Positions 1 to 7,068 of a stretch of DNA of 13,028 nt are shown in pieces (position 1 is the first letter of the stretch; each line of letters opens with the position of its first letter). The DNA is from an uncultured Oscillibacter sp. (lineage in GTDB: Bacteria; Bacillota; Clostridia; Oscillospirales; Oscillospiraceae). The position numbers and the translations under genes are program-made. The notes below the pieces were generated by a model. It saw only the letters and a program-made list of their open reading frames with translations. It searched no databases and was not told the origin of the DNA. Location: contig CALAAN010000332.1 in assembly GCA_937884915.1 (NCBI GenBank), positions 1 through 13,028 of the forward strand, in the 5' to 3' direction.

Positions 1-159
1 AAACAGGCGGCTGTACATCTGGAAGATGACCGGAGCGCCGGTTTCCTCTGCGGCGTTCATGACGCCGAGGACGGTCTCGAGGTTGTAAACATTGAACGCC
101 GGGATGGCGAAGCCGCCCTTTTCGCCCAGCGCGAGGATCTCGTTCAAATCGTATCTCAT
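1..159 (-). CDS. Class II (ketose-bisphosphate) aldolase, N-terminal part, cut by window edge
   Basis: Only the first 53 codons are present; the gene continues beyond the left edge. The translation begins MRYDLNEILALGEKGG and continues with the stretch AFNVYNLETVLGVMNAAEE, then TGAPVIFQ. This is the N-terminal strand-helix-strand pattern of the class II fructose/tagatose-bisphosphate aldolase family, zinc enzymes that reversibly cleave a ketose bisphosphate into dihydroxyacetone phosphate and an aldehyde. The zinc-binding histidines and catalytic aspartate lie outside the window, so activity and substrate cannot be judged. The start is an ATG preceded by AAAGGAG at good spacing. That ribosome site overlaps the stop codon of the isomerase-like gene 12 nt upstream, so the two are very probably co-transcribed and translationally coupled. 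A non-catalytic or differently specialised paralogue is possible. Confidence 0.8.
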   Translation of the reverse strand, partial: MRYDLNEILALGEKGGFAIPAFNVYNLETVLGVMNAAEETGAPVIFQMYSRLF

Positions 160-171
160 ACTTTTCTCCTT

Positions 172-1563
172 TCACTCGACCGTGTCGAAATGCAGCGCCG
201 GCACGTATTTGCAGAACTCTTTGATCTCGTTTGTGAAGCTGCCCTCGATCTCGGACATATGGTGGATGTACGGCCCTTCGATCAGCTTGCGCTCCCACTT
301 GGAAAGATCGTCGAACTGGCCCCAGAGGTAGGTGCCGAAGGTGTACGGACCGTCGGTGCTGTCGCATTCACCGGCGAGGACGGAGTATTTTCCGTGGTCC
401 TGATCGATGCGCGCGACGGTATAGTGGCCCTCTTCGACCTGGAACCATTCGCGCATATTGACGCACTTGCACGTCTCGCCCTTGCGGTGCAGGCTGTATG
501 CGAACGGGCCGCAGTGCCACAGAAGCTCGGCGTTCGGGTTCGACGGATGGCGCACGGTGAACTCGCCCAAAAACGGCTTGCGCTCACCCAGTGCCAGAGA
601 CGACAGCAGCACCTGCGTGATCGTCGCGTGCATATCGCTCTCGCAGCCGATGATGTAGCCCATGTCGGCCAGAATGCCGTAAGCAGTGCAGGGCATGGCG
701 CCGACCATCAGCTGCATGGCCGTCCAGCACTCGGCGGAAATGGCCGAAACGTTATATTCTTTGAACAGCTCCTGGTACAGCAGCACGAAGGCGTAGACCT
801 TGTCGAGGACCGGCGCGGACAGCTCGTCGATCTCATACATTTCGCGCAGCTTTTCTGCGCCCGCAGCCAGCTCGTCCTTGCGCGTTTCGAGGATGCGGTC
901 ATAATGGTCCTGCACGACGGCGAGGTTGATGGGGATGACATGGATGTCGAAGCTCTCCATGAGATCGCCCTCGTTGAAGATGACCGAACAGAAGGGCTTC
1001 GGCCGCATACCGACCTGCGCCACACGAAGATGCGCAAAGTTTTTGACCGCGCAGGCCACGCGCACGAAGCTGTGGAAGCCGTCGGCGAACTTCTTGTCCT
1101 CGATGAAGCAGTTTTCAATGTAGGTGAATGGGATGTTCATGCGCTGGAGCATCCGGCTCATACCGAACAGACCGCACTGCGTGTCGGTGTAGCGCATACC
1201 GTCGGGCAGGAACGAGTCGTCCTGCGGGCCCCAGAGAAGCACGGGCTTGCCGATGGCCTTTGCGACCGCGCCGGCGACCTCTTCGTTGCCGAAGTTGCCG
1301 TTGATGAGGAACACGGCGTCAACGTTTTCTTTTTTGAACCGCTCAATAACGGCGTCCACGTCCTTGTCACTGTAAAGTACGTTCACGTCGTTGATGCCGT
1401 CAAGATCGACGAACGAGACGTGCTCGTCCGCGAAGTTCTGCTCGATATAGCGGACGGCTTTTGCGCAGCGCTCCTCCGCCTTTTCCCAGTTGAAAATGCC
1501 CGGGCGCGGGGTCACGTCTCTGCGGATGGGGACCAGACCAATTTTCACAGTATAACTCAGCAT
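172..1563 (-). CDS. L-fucose isomerase-family protein (aldose-ketose isomerase-like)
   Basis: The protein has 463 residues from the preferred start and resembles the L-fucose/L-arabinose isomerase family (COG2407 type), cytosolic metal-dependent enzymes interconverting aldoses and ketoses. Numbering below is from the upstream ATG at 1566. In the C-terminal half I see SAECW (E279), GCESDM (E309, D311) and LWHCG (H351). These correspond in order to the Glu, Glu/Asp and His that hold the metal in E. coli FucI, although the protein is much shorter than FucI (about 590 aa). Two ATGs are adjacent. AGGAGG at 1570-1575 is only 3 nt from the first (1566) and 6 nt from the second (1563), so I chose 1563. 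The gene has its own promoter and leader hairpin, follows the kinase terminator, and is 12 nt from the aldolase gene. True substrate unknown; L-fucose itself is not implied, because the neighbouring aldolase is not of the FucA type. Confidence 0.8.
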   Translation of the reverse strand: MLSYTVKIGLVPIRRDVTPRPGIFNWEKAEERCAKAVRYIEQNFADEHVSFVDLDGINDVNVLYSDKDVDAVIERFKKENVDAVFLINGNFGNEEVAGAVAKAIGKPVLLWGPQDDSFLPDGMRYTDTQCGLFGMSRMLQRMNIPFTYIENCFIEDKKFADGFHSFVRVACAVKNFAHLRVAQVGMRPKPFCSVIFNEGDLMESFDIHVIPINLAVVQDHYDRILETRKDELAAGAEKLREMYEIDELSAPVLDKVYAFVLLYQELFKEYNVSAISAECWTAMQLMVGAMPCTAYGILADMGYIIGCESDMHATITQVLLSSLALGERKPFLGEFTVRHPSNPNAELLWHCGPFAYSLHRKGETCKCVNMREWFQVEEGHYTVARIDQDHGKYSVLAGECDSTDGPYTFGTYLWGQFDDLSKWERKLIEGPYIHHMSEIEGSFTNEIKEFCKYVPALHFDTVE

Positions 1564-1579
1564 CATATACCTCCTGAAA

Positions 1580-1606
1580 GCTGTGCGGGTCGACCCCGCC
1601 TTCAGC
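1580..1606 (-). promoter_or_regulatory. Leader hairpin upstream of the isomerase-like gene
   Basis: On the minus strand the arms GCTG and GCGGG pair with CCCGC and CAGC around a 5-nt loop, interrupted by an asymmetric internal loop of three against one. The core GGGTCGACCC (1587-1596) is also a perfect DNA palindrome. If the promoter at 1619-1646 is right, the hairpin lies within a few nt of the transcript 5' end and stops 5 nt before the AGGAGG. It could be an mRNA-stabilising 5' stem or an operator just downstream of the start site. The structure is seen directly; the role is inferred. Confidence 0.4.
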
Positions 1607-1618
1607 CGTTCTATCTAC

Positions 1619-1646
1619 ATTTTATCATGTTATTCGCGGATGAACA
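1619..1646 (-). promoter_or_regulatory. Putative extended -10 promoter of isomerase-aldolase unit
   Basis: On the minus strand an extended -10, TGATAAAAT (TAAAAT at 1619-1624), lies 16 bp after a weak -35 TGTTCA (1641-1646). It is downstream of the kinase terminator and about 55 nt before the start codon. The poor -35 with a TGn extension suggests an activator-assisted or extended -10 promoter. Confidence 0.4.
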
Positions 1647-1692
1647 TTTACCTTTCTTACGACAATCGCGCCAAAGAATCTGCAACAGATAT

Positions 1693-1724
1693 ATAAAAAA
1701 CGCCCGGCGAAAGCCGGACGTTTT
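1693..1724 (-). terminator. Intrinsic terminator after the histidine kinase gene
   Basis: An inverted repeat pairs AAAACG.CCGGC (1697-1708) with GCCGG.CGTTTT (1713-1724), with one mismatch and a 4-nt loop. Read on the minus strand, the GC stem is followed by TTTTTTATAT. It begins about 12 nt after the kinase stop codon, so it ends the regulator-kinase transcript and separates it from the isomerase unit. Confidence 0.8.
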
Positions 1725-1735
1725 GTGCAAGTGTG

Positions 1736-3538
1736 CTATTGCAGATCCTCGTCGCCAAAATGCAGCGCCGGCTCGCTGTAGCTCAGCGGGATGATGATGC
1801 GGACGACCACGCCGCCCTCCGGGCGGTTCTGGATGGAAAAGCCTGCTTCGTCGCCGTAGAGCAGATGCAGACGCTGGCGCACATTTTCCAGGCCGATGCC
1901 GCCGTGGTGCGGGCTGGAGAGCTGCTCACCGCGGGCCAGACGCTCTTCCTGCTCCGGCGTCAGACCGCAGCCGCTGTCCTTGACGGTCAGATGGAGCTTG
2001 TCCTCGCGGATATAGGCGTGGACGATGATCTGCGAATCCTCGTCCTGGTTCCGCACGCCGTGCTTGAGCGCGTTTTCCACGATGGGCTGGACGATCATCG
2101 TCGGGATCATGGCGTTTCGCGCCGCCTCACGCGCGGAAAATGTCACGCTGAGCCGTTCGCCGTGGATGAAGCGGTAGATCTCCGTATAATCGCGCAGCGC
2201 GTCAAATTCCTGCTGCGTGGTGATGAACTGCCGGGTGGTGCTGACGGTGATGTTGCGGAAGTAGCGGCTGATGCGCTGCACGATCTCCACGATCTCCGTT
2301 TCGCCCTTGATCTTGGCCATCGCGTTGACGATCTCAAAGGCGTTGTAGATGAAATGCGGGCGGATCTGCGTTTCGAGCGAGCGGTACTTGTACTCCATGA
2401 TCTGAAGCTCGGCGTCTTTTTTCTGCCGCTCCTTCTCCGCGACCTCCGCCAGAAGCTCCTTCATCCGGTGCATCATGTGGTTGAAGGTCTTCGCGATCTG
2501 GCTGATGTTGTCGTTATCCGTAATTTCAATATGCGAATCGAGATTGCCGTCTGCGACCTGGTCCATGGAATACTGGATGCGCCGGAGCTTTCTGACAAGG
2601 CTGCGCACCAGAATGAGCATCAGCACAATGCCCGCAATGAGCGCAAGGCATCCATAGATCACGCCGATGCGGATGCTGTCGTTGCGCATTTCCCGGTAAA
2701 CGCTTTTGGGAGAAAACCCCATTGCCTGCCAGCTGCCGGAGCGGCTGCGCGAGACGAAGTAGTCCTGCTCCCATTCGCTCTGCGTCAGAAGCTGCGTCTC
2801 GTCCGCAAGGCGTCTGATGATCTGCGCGCGGCTTTCCGCATCGCCGGACATACCGACGAAGCTCAGATACTTCCCATCGGCGTCAAAAAACGCAAAGCCC
2901 GTGCTTTCATAGGCCTCGCTGAGGGAAAACAGGCTCCCCTTCAGATGAAAGACCGCCAGACCCACCCACTTCAAAGGCGACGTGTTATAGACGTTTGTGA
3001 TGATATACACGTCTCCGGCGGACGAACGGACCCACGTATTCGCGTCAAAGCGCTCCTGCGTGCCGCTGTCGAGAAGCTCGTCGGAAAACGCGGCGATCTG
3101 GCCGTAGCGCTCGTTCGTCATGGGCTGATTGAGCTTGGTGGAAAAGCGCTGCCCGGCGGCCGTTTGCAGCGCGACATAGTCATACTCCGTCGACTCGGAG
3201 ATCGTCTGGGCCAGCGCGTATTGAAGCGCTGCGCTGCTTTTTTCGGGCTGGCTGTTCTGCGCGTTCATCAGCGCCGGGATCTCAAAGGCGCGCAGCCGGG
3301 CGTAGATGGAGTCGTTCATGGACTGCTGGCTGTCGGAAAAATTGAGCGCGACCTGCTCGGTCAGCATATCGAGGCTCTCGATGCGCTCACGCCGGAGCCG
3401 CTCGAGAGAATTGTCGATCTGCTCATAGGTGTTCAGCCCGATGCCCAGCAGCAGCGAAAAAACATAGACGGCGATCAGCTTCGTGGAAAACGGCAGGTCG
3501 CGCACGCGGCGGAAAAGCCTGCAGATCATGTTCCTCAT
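1736..3538 (-). CDS. YesM-like sensor histidine kinase
   Basis: The 600-aa membrane kinase probably senses an extracellular sugar signal and phosphorylates the adjacent regulator. One membrane segment lies near residues 21-36 and another near 291-311, enclosing an external sensor region of about 250 aa, probably of Cache type. A HAMP-like linker follows (about 312-364), then a coiled-coil stretch and the His_kinase domain with the motif QIRPHFIYN (H395 as phosphoacceptor). The ATPase domain has N-box PIVENALKHG (485-494), G1 DSGCG (521-525) and G2 GGIGLENV (546-553). All key residues are present. The start lies 11 nt after the regulator's stop codon; the only ribosome site visible is a weak GAGG that overlaps that stop, so translation is probably coupled. 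M4 is possible but has no better site. The 3' end is a clear terminator. This class of kinase often sits beside CUT1 sugar transporters, as here. Confidence 0.93.
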   Translation of the reverse strand: MRNMICRLFRRVRDLPFSTKLIAVYVFSLLLGIGLNTYEQIDNSLERLRRERIESLDMLTEQVALNFSDSQQSMNDSIYARLRAFEIPALMNAQNSQPEKSSAALQYALAQTISESTEYDYVALQTAAGQRFSTKLNQPMTNERYGQIAAFSDELLDSGTQERFDANTWVRSSAGDVYIITNVYNTSPLKWVGLAVFHLKGSLFSLSEAYESTGFAFFDADGKYLSFVGMSGDAESRAQIIRRLADETQLLTQSEWEQDYFVSRSRSGSWQAMGFSPKSVYREMRNDSIRIGVIYGCLALIAGIVLMLILVRSLVRKLRRIQYSMDQVADGNLDSHIEITDNDNISQIAKTFNHMMHRMKELLAEVAEKERQKKDAELQIMEYKYRSLETQIRPHFIYNAFEIVNAMAKIKGETEIVEIVQRISRYFRNITVSTTRQFITTQQEFDALRDYTEIYRFIHGERLSVTFSAREAARNAMIPTMIVQPIVENALKHGVRNQDEDSQIIVHAYIREDKLHLTVKDSGCGLTPEQEERLARGEQLSSPHHGGIGLENVRQRLHLLYGDEAGFSIQNRPEGGVVVRIIIPLSYSEPALHFGDEDLQ

Positions 3539-3549
3539 GCGCCCGGCCC

Positions 3550-5049
3550 TCAGCTGCTGCGCTTGCTCAGCCGGTATTCCGATGGGCTGACGTGCTCGAG
3601 CTTCTTGAAAATATTATAAAAGCTGATGTAGTTTTCATAGCCGATGGCGTAGGCGATGTCCTCCACGCGCATCCGCGTATCGTTGAGCAGCTGCTTGGCC
3701 ATATCCATCTTGGCCTCGATGACGAACTGCCGGTAGGTCTGCCCGGTCTGCTTGCGGATGAGCGTCGACAGATAGTTGGGGCTCACATAGAACTGCTCGG
3801 CCACGTCCTCGAGCACCAATCCCTCGGTCACGTGCATCTTCACATACTCCAGCACGCTGCGCACCAGGCTCGTCGACGCCGGGACGTTGACCGTCCGGAT
3901 CTCTTCAAAGAACATATCCACCCAGCGGCGTGCGCCGAGCTCGGTGTTGAACTTCGTCAGATTGCACACCACGATATCCAGAGAATTGGTCCATTTGGAC
4001 GAGCTCATCTTGTCCTGCATGACCTTTGTGCAGAAGAACATCAGCATGACCTTGATCAGCCGGAGCCTTCCGCCGCTCTTTTCCAGAACCGTTTCCCAGA
4101 CCTGATCGGGCCCGATGGTATCGACCTTCTGCGCCAGCTTGCTGCAGATCTGCTCGGCGTCCTTGAGCCACGTGTGCTTGACGGTGCTCGACTGCATCGT
4201 GCAGTAAAAGTCCAGCTCCGTTCTCTGCTCGTAGATGTGATGGTACAAAAGCGTCTGCAGCGCCTGCTCATACGCGATGCGGAACTCCGACGGCTCGGTG
4301 TGCGGGTCGCTGACGGCCATATTCGCCCCCAGCAGGCACTGACTCAGACTTGCAGCGACGCTGCGCGCGACAGACTGCCAGACGCCCGCGCCATGGATGC
4401 CGCAGTAGAGCACGATATCGCCGTTGACAAGCGCGGTGACAATATCGAGATGCTTCGGAAAGGAAATAAAATCCAGCCTTTGCAGCGCAGGCCCCGAAAA
4501 GCCGCCCTGCGTCTCGGCGACAAGCAGGAAATAGCTGTCGGGCCGCTTGTCGGAAAACGAATCGATCAGACTTCCGTCCGTCACGCCGTAGCCCTGTGTC
4601 AGCGCGGCCAGAAGACGCGTGCGCTGCAGGACGGCCCGGAGCTTTCCGCTGCGCTCTTCCTCGTCGCGCTCACGCAGGAGGCTCTTTTTTGCCCGCAGCA
4701 GCGAGTCGCACAGCTCCTGATCGTCGATCGGCTTGAGGATAAAATCAAACGCGGAGAGCTTGATGGCGCGCGAGGCGTACTCGATCTTTTCATAGGCGGT
4801 GATGAAGATCACGCGCGAGCCCGCCAGCTCGTCGGCCAGCTGCTCCATCATGCTCAAACCATCGAGCTCCGGCATATGGATGTCCGACAGAATAATGTCC
4901 GGGCGCTGTTCGAGGATGATCTTCCTGCCGTCGACGCCGTTGCTGGCGCTGCCGATCAGGCGCAGGCCAAGCTCCGTCCAGGGGATCGTCTTGCGCAGCG
5001 CTTCCACGGCCAGCCGGTTGTCGTCGATGATAAGCACGGTAAATTCCAT
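3550..5049 (-). CDS. YesN-like response regulator (REC plus AraC-type DNA binding)
   Basis: A cytosolic regulator of 499 aa. The N-terminal receiver domain (about 1-122) has acidic residues D9 and D10, phosphoacceptor D56 in SDIHMP, T84 in FITAY and K106 in LKP, all as expected for a functional receiver. The middle part (about 130-390) has no motif I can name; many YesN-like proteins carry a degenerate GGDEF-like domain here. The C-terminus (about 395-499) is an AraC-type double helix-turn-helix: LEDVAEQFYVSPNYLSTLIRK in the first half and VEDIAYAIGYENYISFYNIFKK in the second. It starts at ATG with AGGAG 7 nt upstream and is the first gene after a strong promoter, with the kinase gene 11 nt downstream. 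Likely targets are the adjacent importer and perhaps the catabolic genes; this is inferred from position only. Confidence 0.94.
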   Translation of the reverse strand: MEFTVLIIDDNRLAVEALRKTIPWTELGLRLIGSASNGVDGRKIILEQRPDIILSDIHMPELDGLSMMEQLADELAGSRVIFITAYEKIEYASRAIKLSAFDFILKPIDDQELCDSLLRAKKSLLRERDEEERSGKLRAVLQRTRLLAALTQGYGVTDGSLIDSFSDKRPDSYFLLVAETQGGFSGPALQRLDFISFPKHLDIVTALVNGDIVLYCGIHGAGVWQSVARSVAASLSQCLLGANMAVSDPHTEPSEFRIAYEQALQTLLYHHIYEQRTELDFYCTMQSSTVKHTWLKDAEQICSKLAQKVDTIGPDQVWETVLEKSGGRLRLIKVMLMFFCTKVMQDKMSSSKWTNSLDIVVCNLTKFNTELGARRWVDMFFEEIRTVNVPASTSLVRSVLEYVKMHVTEGLVLEDVAEQFYVSPNYLSTLIRKQTGQTYRQFVIEAKMDMAKQLLNDTRMRVEDIAYAIGYENYISFYNIFKKLEHVSPSEYRLSKRSS

Positions 5050-5082
5050 AGGTCCGCTCCTTTCAGAGGCCAGTGTCGATCA

Positions 5083-5106
5083 GGGTATATCAGATACAGT
5101 ATACCC
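5083..5106. promoter_or_regulatory. Inverted repeat on the regulator promoter, candidate operator
   Basis: GGGTATA (5083-5089) and TATACCC (5100-5106) form a perfect 7-bp inverted repeat with a 10-bp spacer. The right arm overlaps the -10 box TATACT and the left arm falls just beyond the expected start site. That placement fits a repressor or autoregulatory site better than an RNA hairpin, because one arm would not be transcribed. No regulator is identified. Confidence 0.4.
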
Positions 5107-5126
5107 GCTGCCCGGCCGCGTGTCAA
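5098..5126 (-). promoter_or_regulatory. Near-consensus sigma-A promoter of the two-component operon
   Basis: On the minus strand a perfect -35 TTGACA (5121-5126) is separated by exactly 17 bp from a -10 TATACT (5098-5103, five of six consensus bases). The predicted leader is about 40 nt before the regulator ATG at 5049. It is placed directly after the importer terminator. This is the best promoter in the window. Confidence 0.8.
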
Positions 5127-5138
5127 AGAAAAACGCCG

Positions 5139-5172
5139 AAAAAACTGCGCTCTTGTTGAAGGGCGCAGTTTT
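5139..5172 (-). terminator. Intrinsic terminator after the importer permease genes
   Basis: AAAACTGCGC (5141-5150) and GCGCAGTTTT (5163-5172) are a perfect 10-bp inverted repeat with a 12-nt loop. On the minus strand the stem ends in a run of six T (5144 down to 5139). It starts about 25 nt after the stop codon of the second permease and so closes the importer transcript before the regulator promoter. Confidence 0.85.
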
Positions 5173-5197
5173 GCGGATCCGAAATGCAGCAGAGACG

Positions 5198-6073
5198 TCA
5201 ACCCTTGACGGCGCCGGCCATAACGCCGCTGACGACATATTTCTGCAAGCAGAAATACAAAATCAGGATCGGCAGCATCGCCATGATGAAAAATGCGAAG
5301 GCGAGGTTGAGCTCGGCGGTATTCTCGTTGAAGTAGACGATCTGCGCCAGAGGAAGGGTGCGGCTGGTCTTGTCGCGCAGCAGAACAACGGCCGTGTTGT
5401 AGTCATTCCAGACATAGACGGTGTTGAGCACCAGCTGCGTGGCGTTGATCGGCTTGAGAAGCGGGAAGATCACGTGCCAGAACATACTGGCCTTGTTGCA
5501 GCCGTCGATGGTCGCGGCCTCTTCGAGGTCCTTCGGCACGGTTTTGACAAAGCTCGTGATGACCAGAATGCTGATCGATACCTGAAGGCCGCTTCGTGCG
5601 ATGATAAAGCCGATGTTGGTATTGACAAGCCCGGCGTTATACATATTGAGGTACAGCGGCAGCATGATGCACTGGAAGGGGATGAGCGTGCCCATGGTCA
5701 GAAGCGTGTACATGAACACATAGAAGCGCGAATTGTACCGCGCGAGCACCCACGAGGCCATGGAACAGACGATCATCAGCAGCAGAATGGTCGGGATCGT
5801 GGTCAGCACGCTGTTTTTCAGACCGATCAGGAATTGGTCGTTTTCGGTGATGACGCGCAGATAGTTGTCGAGCGTCGGGTTCTGCGGCCAGGCCAGATGG
5901 TTGATGGTGATCTCGTTTTTGTACTTGATCGAGTAGATCACGCTGATGTAGAACGGAATGAGCGTGATGAGGACCAGCGCGACACAGACGAATTTTCGGA
6001 CGATGTCCGCCGCAAGCTTGCGGTTGTGGATGGTGTTGAGCGTGTGCGCAGGTCTGACTGCCGTTTTCATCAT
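5198..6073 (-). CDS. Sugar ABC transporter permease, MalG-type (CUT1)
   Basis: An inner-membrane permease of 291 aa, the second half of the transmembrane pore. Several hydrophobic segments are visible, the first near residues 29-48, and the last near 259-276. The cytoplasmic EAA loop that contacts the ATPase reads LEEAATIDGCNKASMFWHVI followed by FPLL, with E185, A186, A187 and G191, as expected for the MalG family; the ending MAGAVKG is also typical. The open frame extends further upstream, but the first 68 codons lie inside the preceding permease gene in another frame. I chose the ATG at 6073: GGAGG lies 7 nt upstream and the ATG overlaps the upstream stop as ATGA. It is co-transcribed with the first permease and ends before a terminator. 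Confidence 0.93.
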   Translation of the reverse strand: MMKTAVRPAHTLNTIHNRKLAADIVRKFVCVALVLITLIPFYISVIYSIKYKNEITINHLAWPQNPTLDNYLRVITENDQFLIGLKNSVLTTIPTILLLMIVCSMASWVLARYNSRFYVFMYTLLTMGTLIPFQCIMLPLYLNMYNAGLVNTNIGFIIARSGLQVSISILVITSFVKTVPKDLEEAATIDGCNKASMFWHVIFPLLKPINATQLVLNTVYVWNDYNTAVVLLRDKTSRTLPLAQIVYFNENTAELNLAFAFFIMAMLPILILYFCLQKYVVSGVMAGAVKG

Positions 6074-6957
6074 GCCTCTACCTCCGCTTTTCTGAAGAAA
6101 TGGGTCGTTACACGGGTCATCAGGATCAGAACGATCGTCAGCATGACGGCTGCGGCCTGGCCGAGACCGGCTTTGCTGTAGCCGAAGATGTAGTCGTAGA
6201 TGAACATTGCCGAGGTCTGCGCGGCCTGCATATTTCTCGCGACGGCCATCGGGTAGTCGAAGCAGCGCAGGCCCCATGCCAGCAGCAGCGTCACGTTCGC
6301 AGTGAACGCCGGCATGAGAAGCGGCAGGGTAATGTGAAAAAACTGCTGCACGACGCTTGCCCCATCAATGGTCGCGGCCTCATAGTAATCGTCCGGAATG
6401 GCCTTCAGACCGGCAATATAGATCAGCATACAGTAGCCCATGTCGCGCCAGATCGCGATGGCTGCAATGCCGGCCACGACCTGATCGGACTGGCCGAGGG
6501 GGCTCATGGCGCTGAAAATGACGCTGTAGACGTCGGTATATACATAACTCCAGACGATGGCGGCGCTGGTCAGCGCGGTGGTAAACGGAAGGAACATCAT
6601 CGTCCGGCAAATGTTTGCAAATTTGGATGAGCGGAACAGCAGCAGCGCAAAAAACAGTCCCAGCAGATTTGCGCCCAGCTCATAGATCAGGGTAAACAGG
6701 AGCGTGTGTCCGAACGCTTCCTGAAAGTAGGTGTTTTTGAGCATGATGGCGTAGTTTTTCAGTCCGTTGAACTCCCGGACGCCGCCGATGATGCTCTTCC
6801 AGTTGGTAAAGGAATACGGAATGCCCTGTAAAAAGGGGATGAGGACGACATACGCGAAAAGAAGGAACGCTGGCAGGAGGAAAAGCATATTGCCACCGTG
6901 GATTCTCACGTCGCGCGCAGAAATGCGCTTGTGCATCCGGGAAGACTTACTGTTCAC
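6070..6957 (-). CDS. Sugar ABC transporter permease, MalF/UgpA-type (CUT1), GTG start
   Basis: An inner-membrane permease of 295 aa with about six hydrophobic segments, beginning near residues 23-45. The EAA loop reads YYEAATIDGASVVQQFFHIT followed by LPLL (E193, A194, A195, G199, P212), which matches the CUT1 permease consensus. The start codon is GTG at 6957, which has GGAGG exactly 7 nt upstream; the first in-frame ATG, seven codons later, has no comparable site. Its stop overlaps the next permease's start by 4 nt (ATGA), so the pair is translationally coupled. It is separated from the binding-protein gene by 111 nt containing a strong hairpin terminator and no obvious promoter, so it is probably expressed by read-through at a lower level. 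Confidence 0.93.
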   Translation of the reverse strand: MNSKSSRMHKRISARDVRIHGGNMLFLLPAFLLFAYVVLIPFLQGIPYSFTNWKSIIGGVREFNGLKNYAIMLKNTYFQEAFGHTLLFTLIYELGANLLGLFFALLLFRSSKFANICRTMMFLPFTTALTSAAIVWSYVYTDVYSVIFSAMSPLGQSDQVVAGIAAIAIWRDMGYCMLIYIAGLKAIPDDYYEAATIDGASVVQQFFHITLPLLMPAFTANVTLLLAWGLRCFDYPMAVARNMQAAQTSAMFIYDYIFGYSKAGLGQAAAVMLTIVLILMTRVTTHFFRKAEVEA

Positions 6958-6988
6958 AGTGATACCTCCAAAGCTTAGGGTTGCAGCA

Positions 6989-7005
6989 GCCGCCTGCGCG
7001 GCGGC
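6989..7005. repeat. GC-rich hairpin between binding protein and permease genes
   Basis: GCCGCC and GGCGGC pair as a perfect 6-bp stem around a 5-nt loop. On the plus strand it is followed by ATTTTTT, so it has the form of a terminator for antisense transcription. On the minus strand it would instead be a stem near the 5' side of the permease message, downstream of the larger hairpin. Function uncertain. Confidence 0.4.
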
Positions 7006-7017
7006 ATTTTTTGGGTG

Positions 7018-7049
7018 AAAAAGCCCGTACCCGAAGGTACGGGCTTTTT
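7018..7049. terminator. Perfect 14-bp hairpin terminator between binding protein and permeases
   Basis: AAAAAGCCCGTACC and GGTACGGGCTTTTT are exact inverse complements around a CGAA tetraloop. The A and T tracts flank the GC stem on both sides, so it can terminate in either direction. On the minus strand it begins about 20 nt after the binding-protein stop codon. With no promoter visible before the permeases, it probably acts as a partial terminator that gives an excess of binding-protein mRNA. Confidence 0.9.
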
Positions 7050-7068
7050 GTATGGGGTTAGCTTTCGA

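Noticed and set aside
6074..6277. Upstream extension of the second permease
   Set aside because: These 68 codons are a shifted reading of the first permease and contain no membrane pattern; the ATGA junction with GGAGG marks the real start.
6949..6960. ACTGT-GA-ACAGT inverted repeat over the GTG start of the first permease
   Set aside because: A 2-nt loop is too small for a stable RNA hairpin, and no promoter lies there for it to act as an operator.
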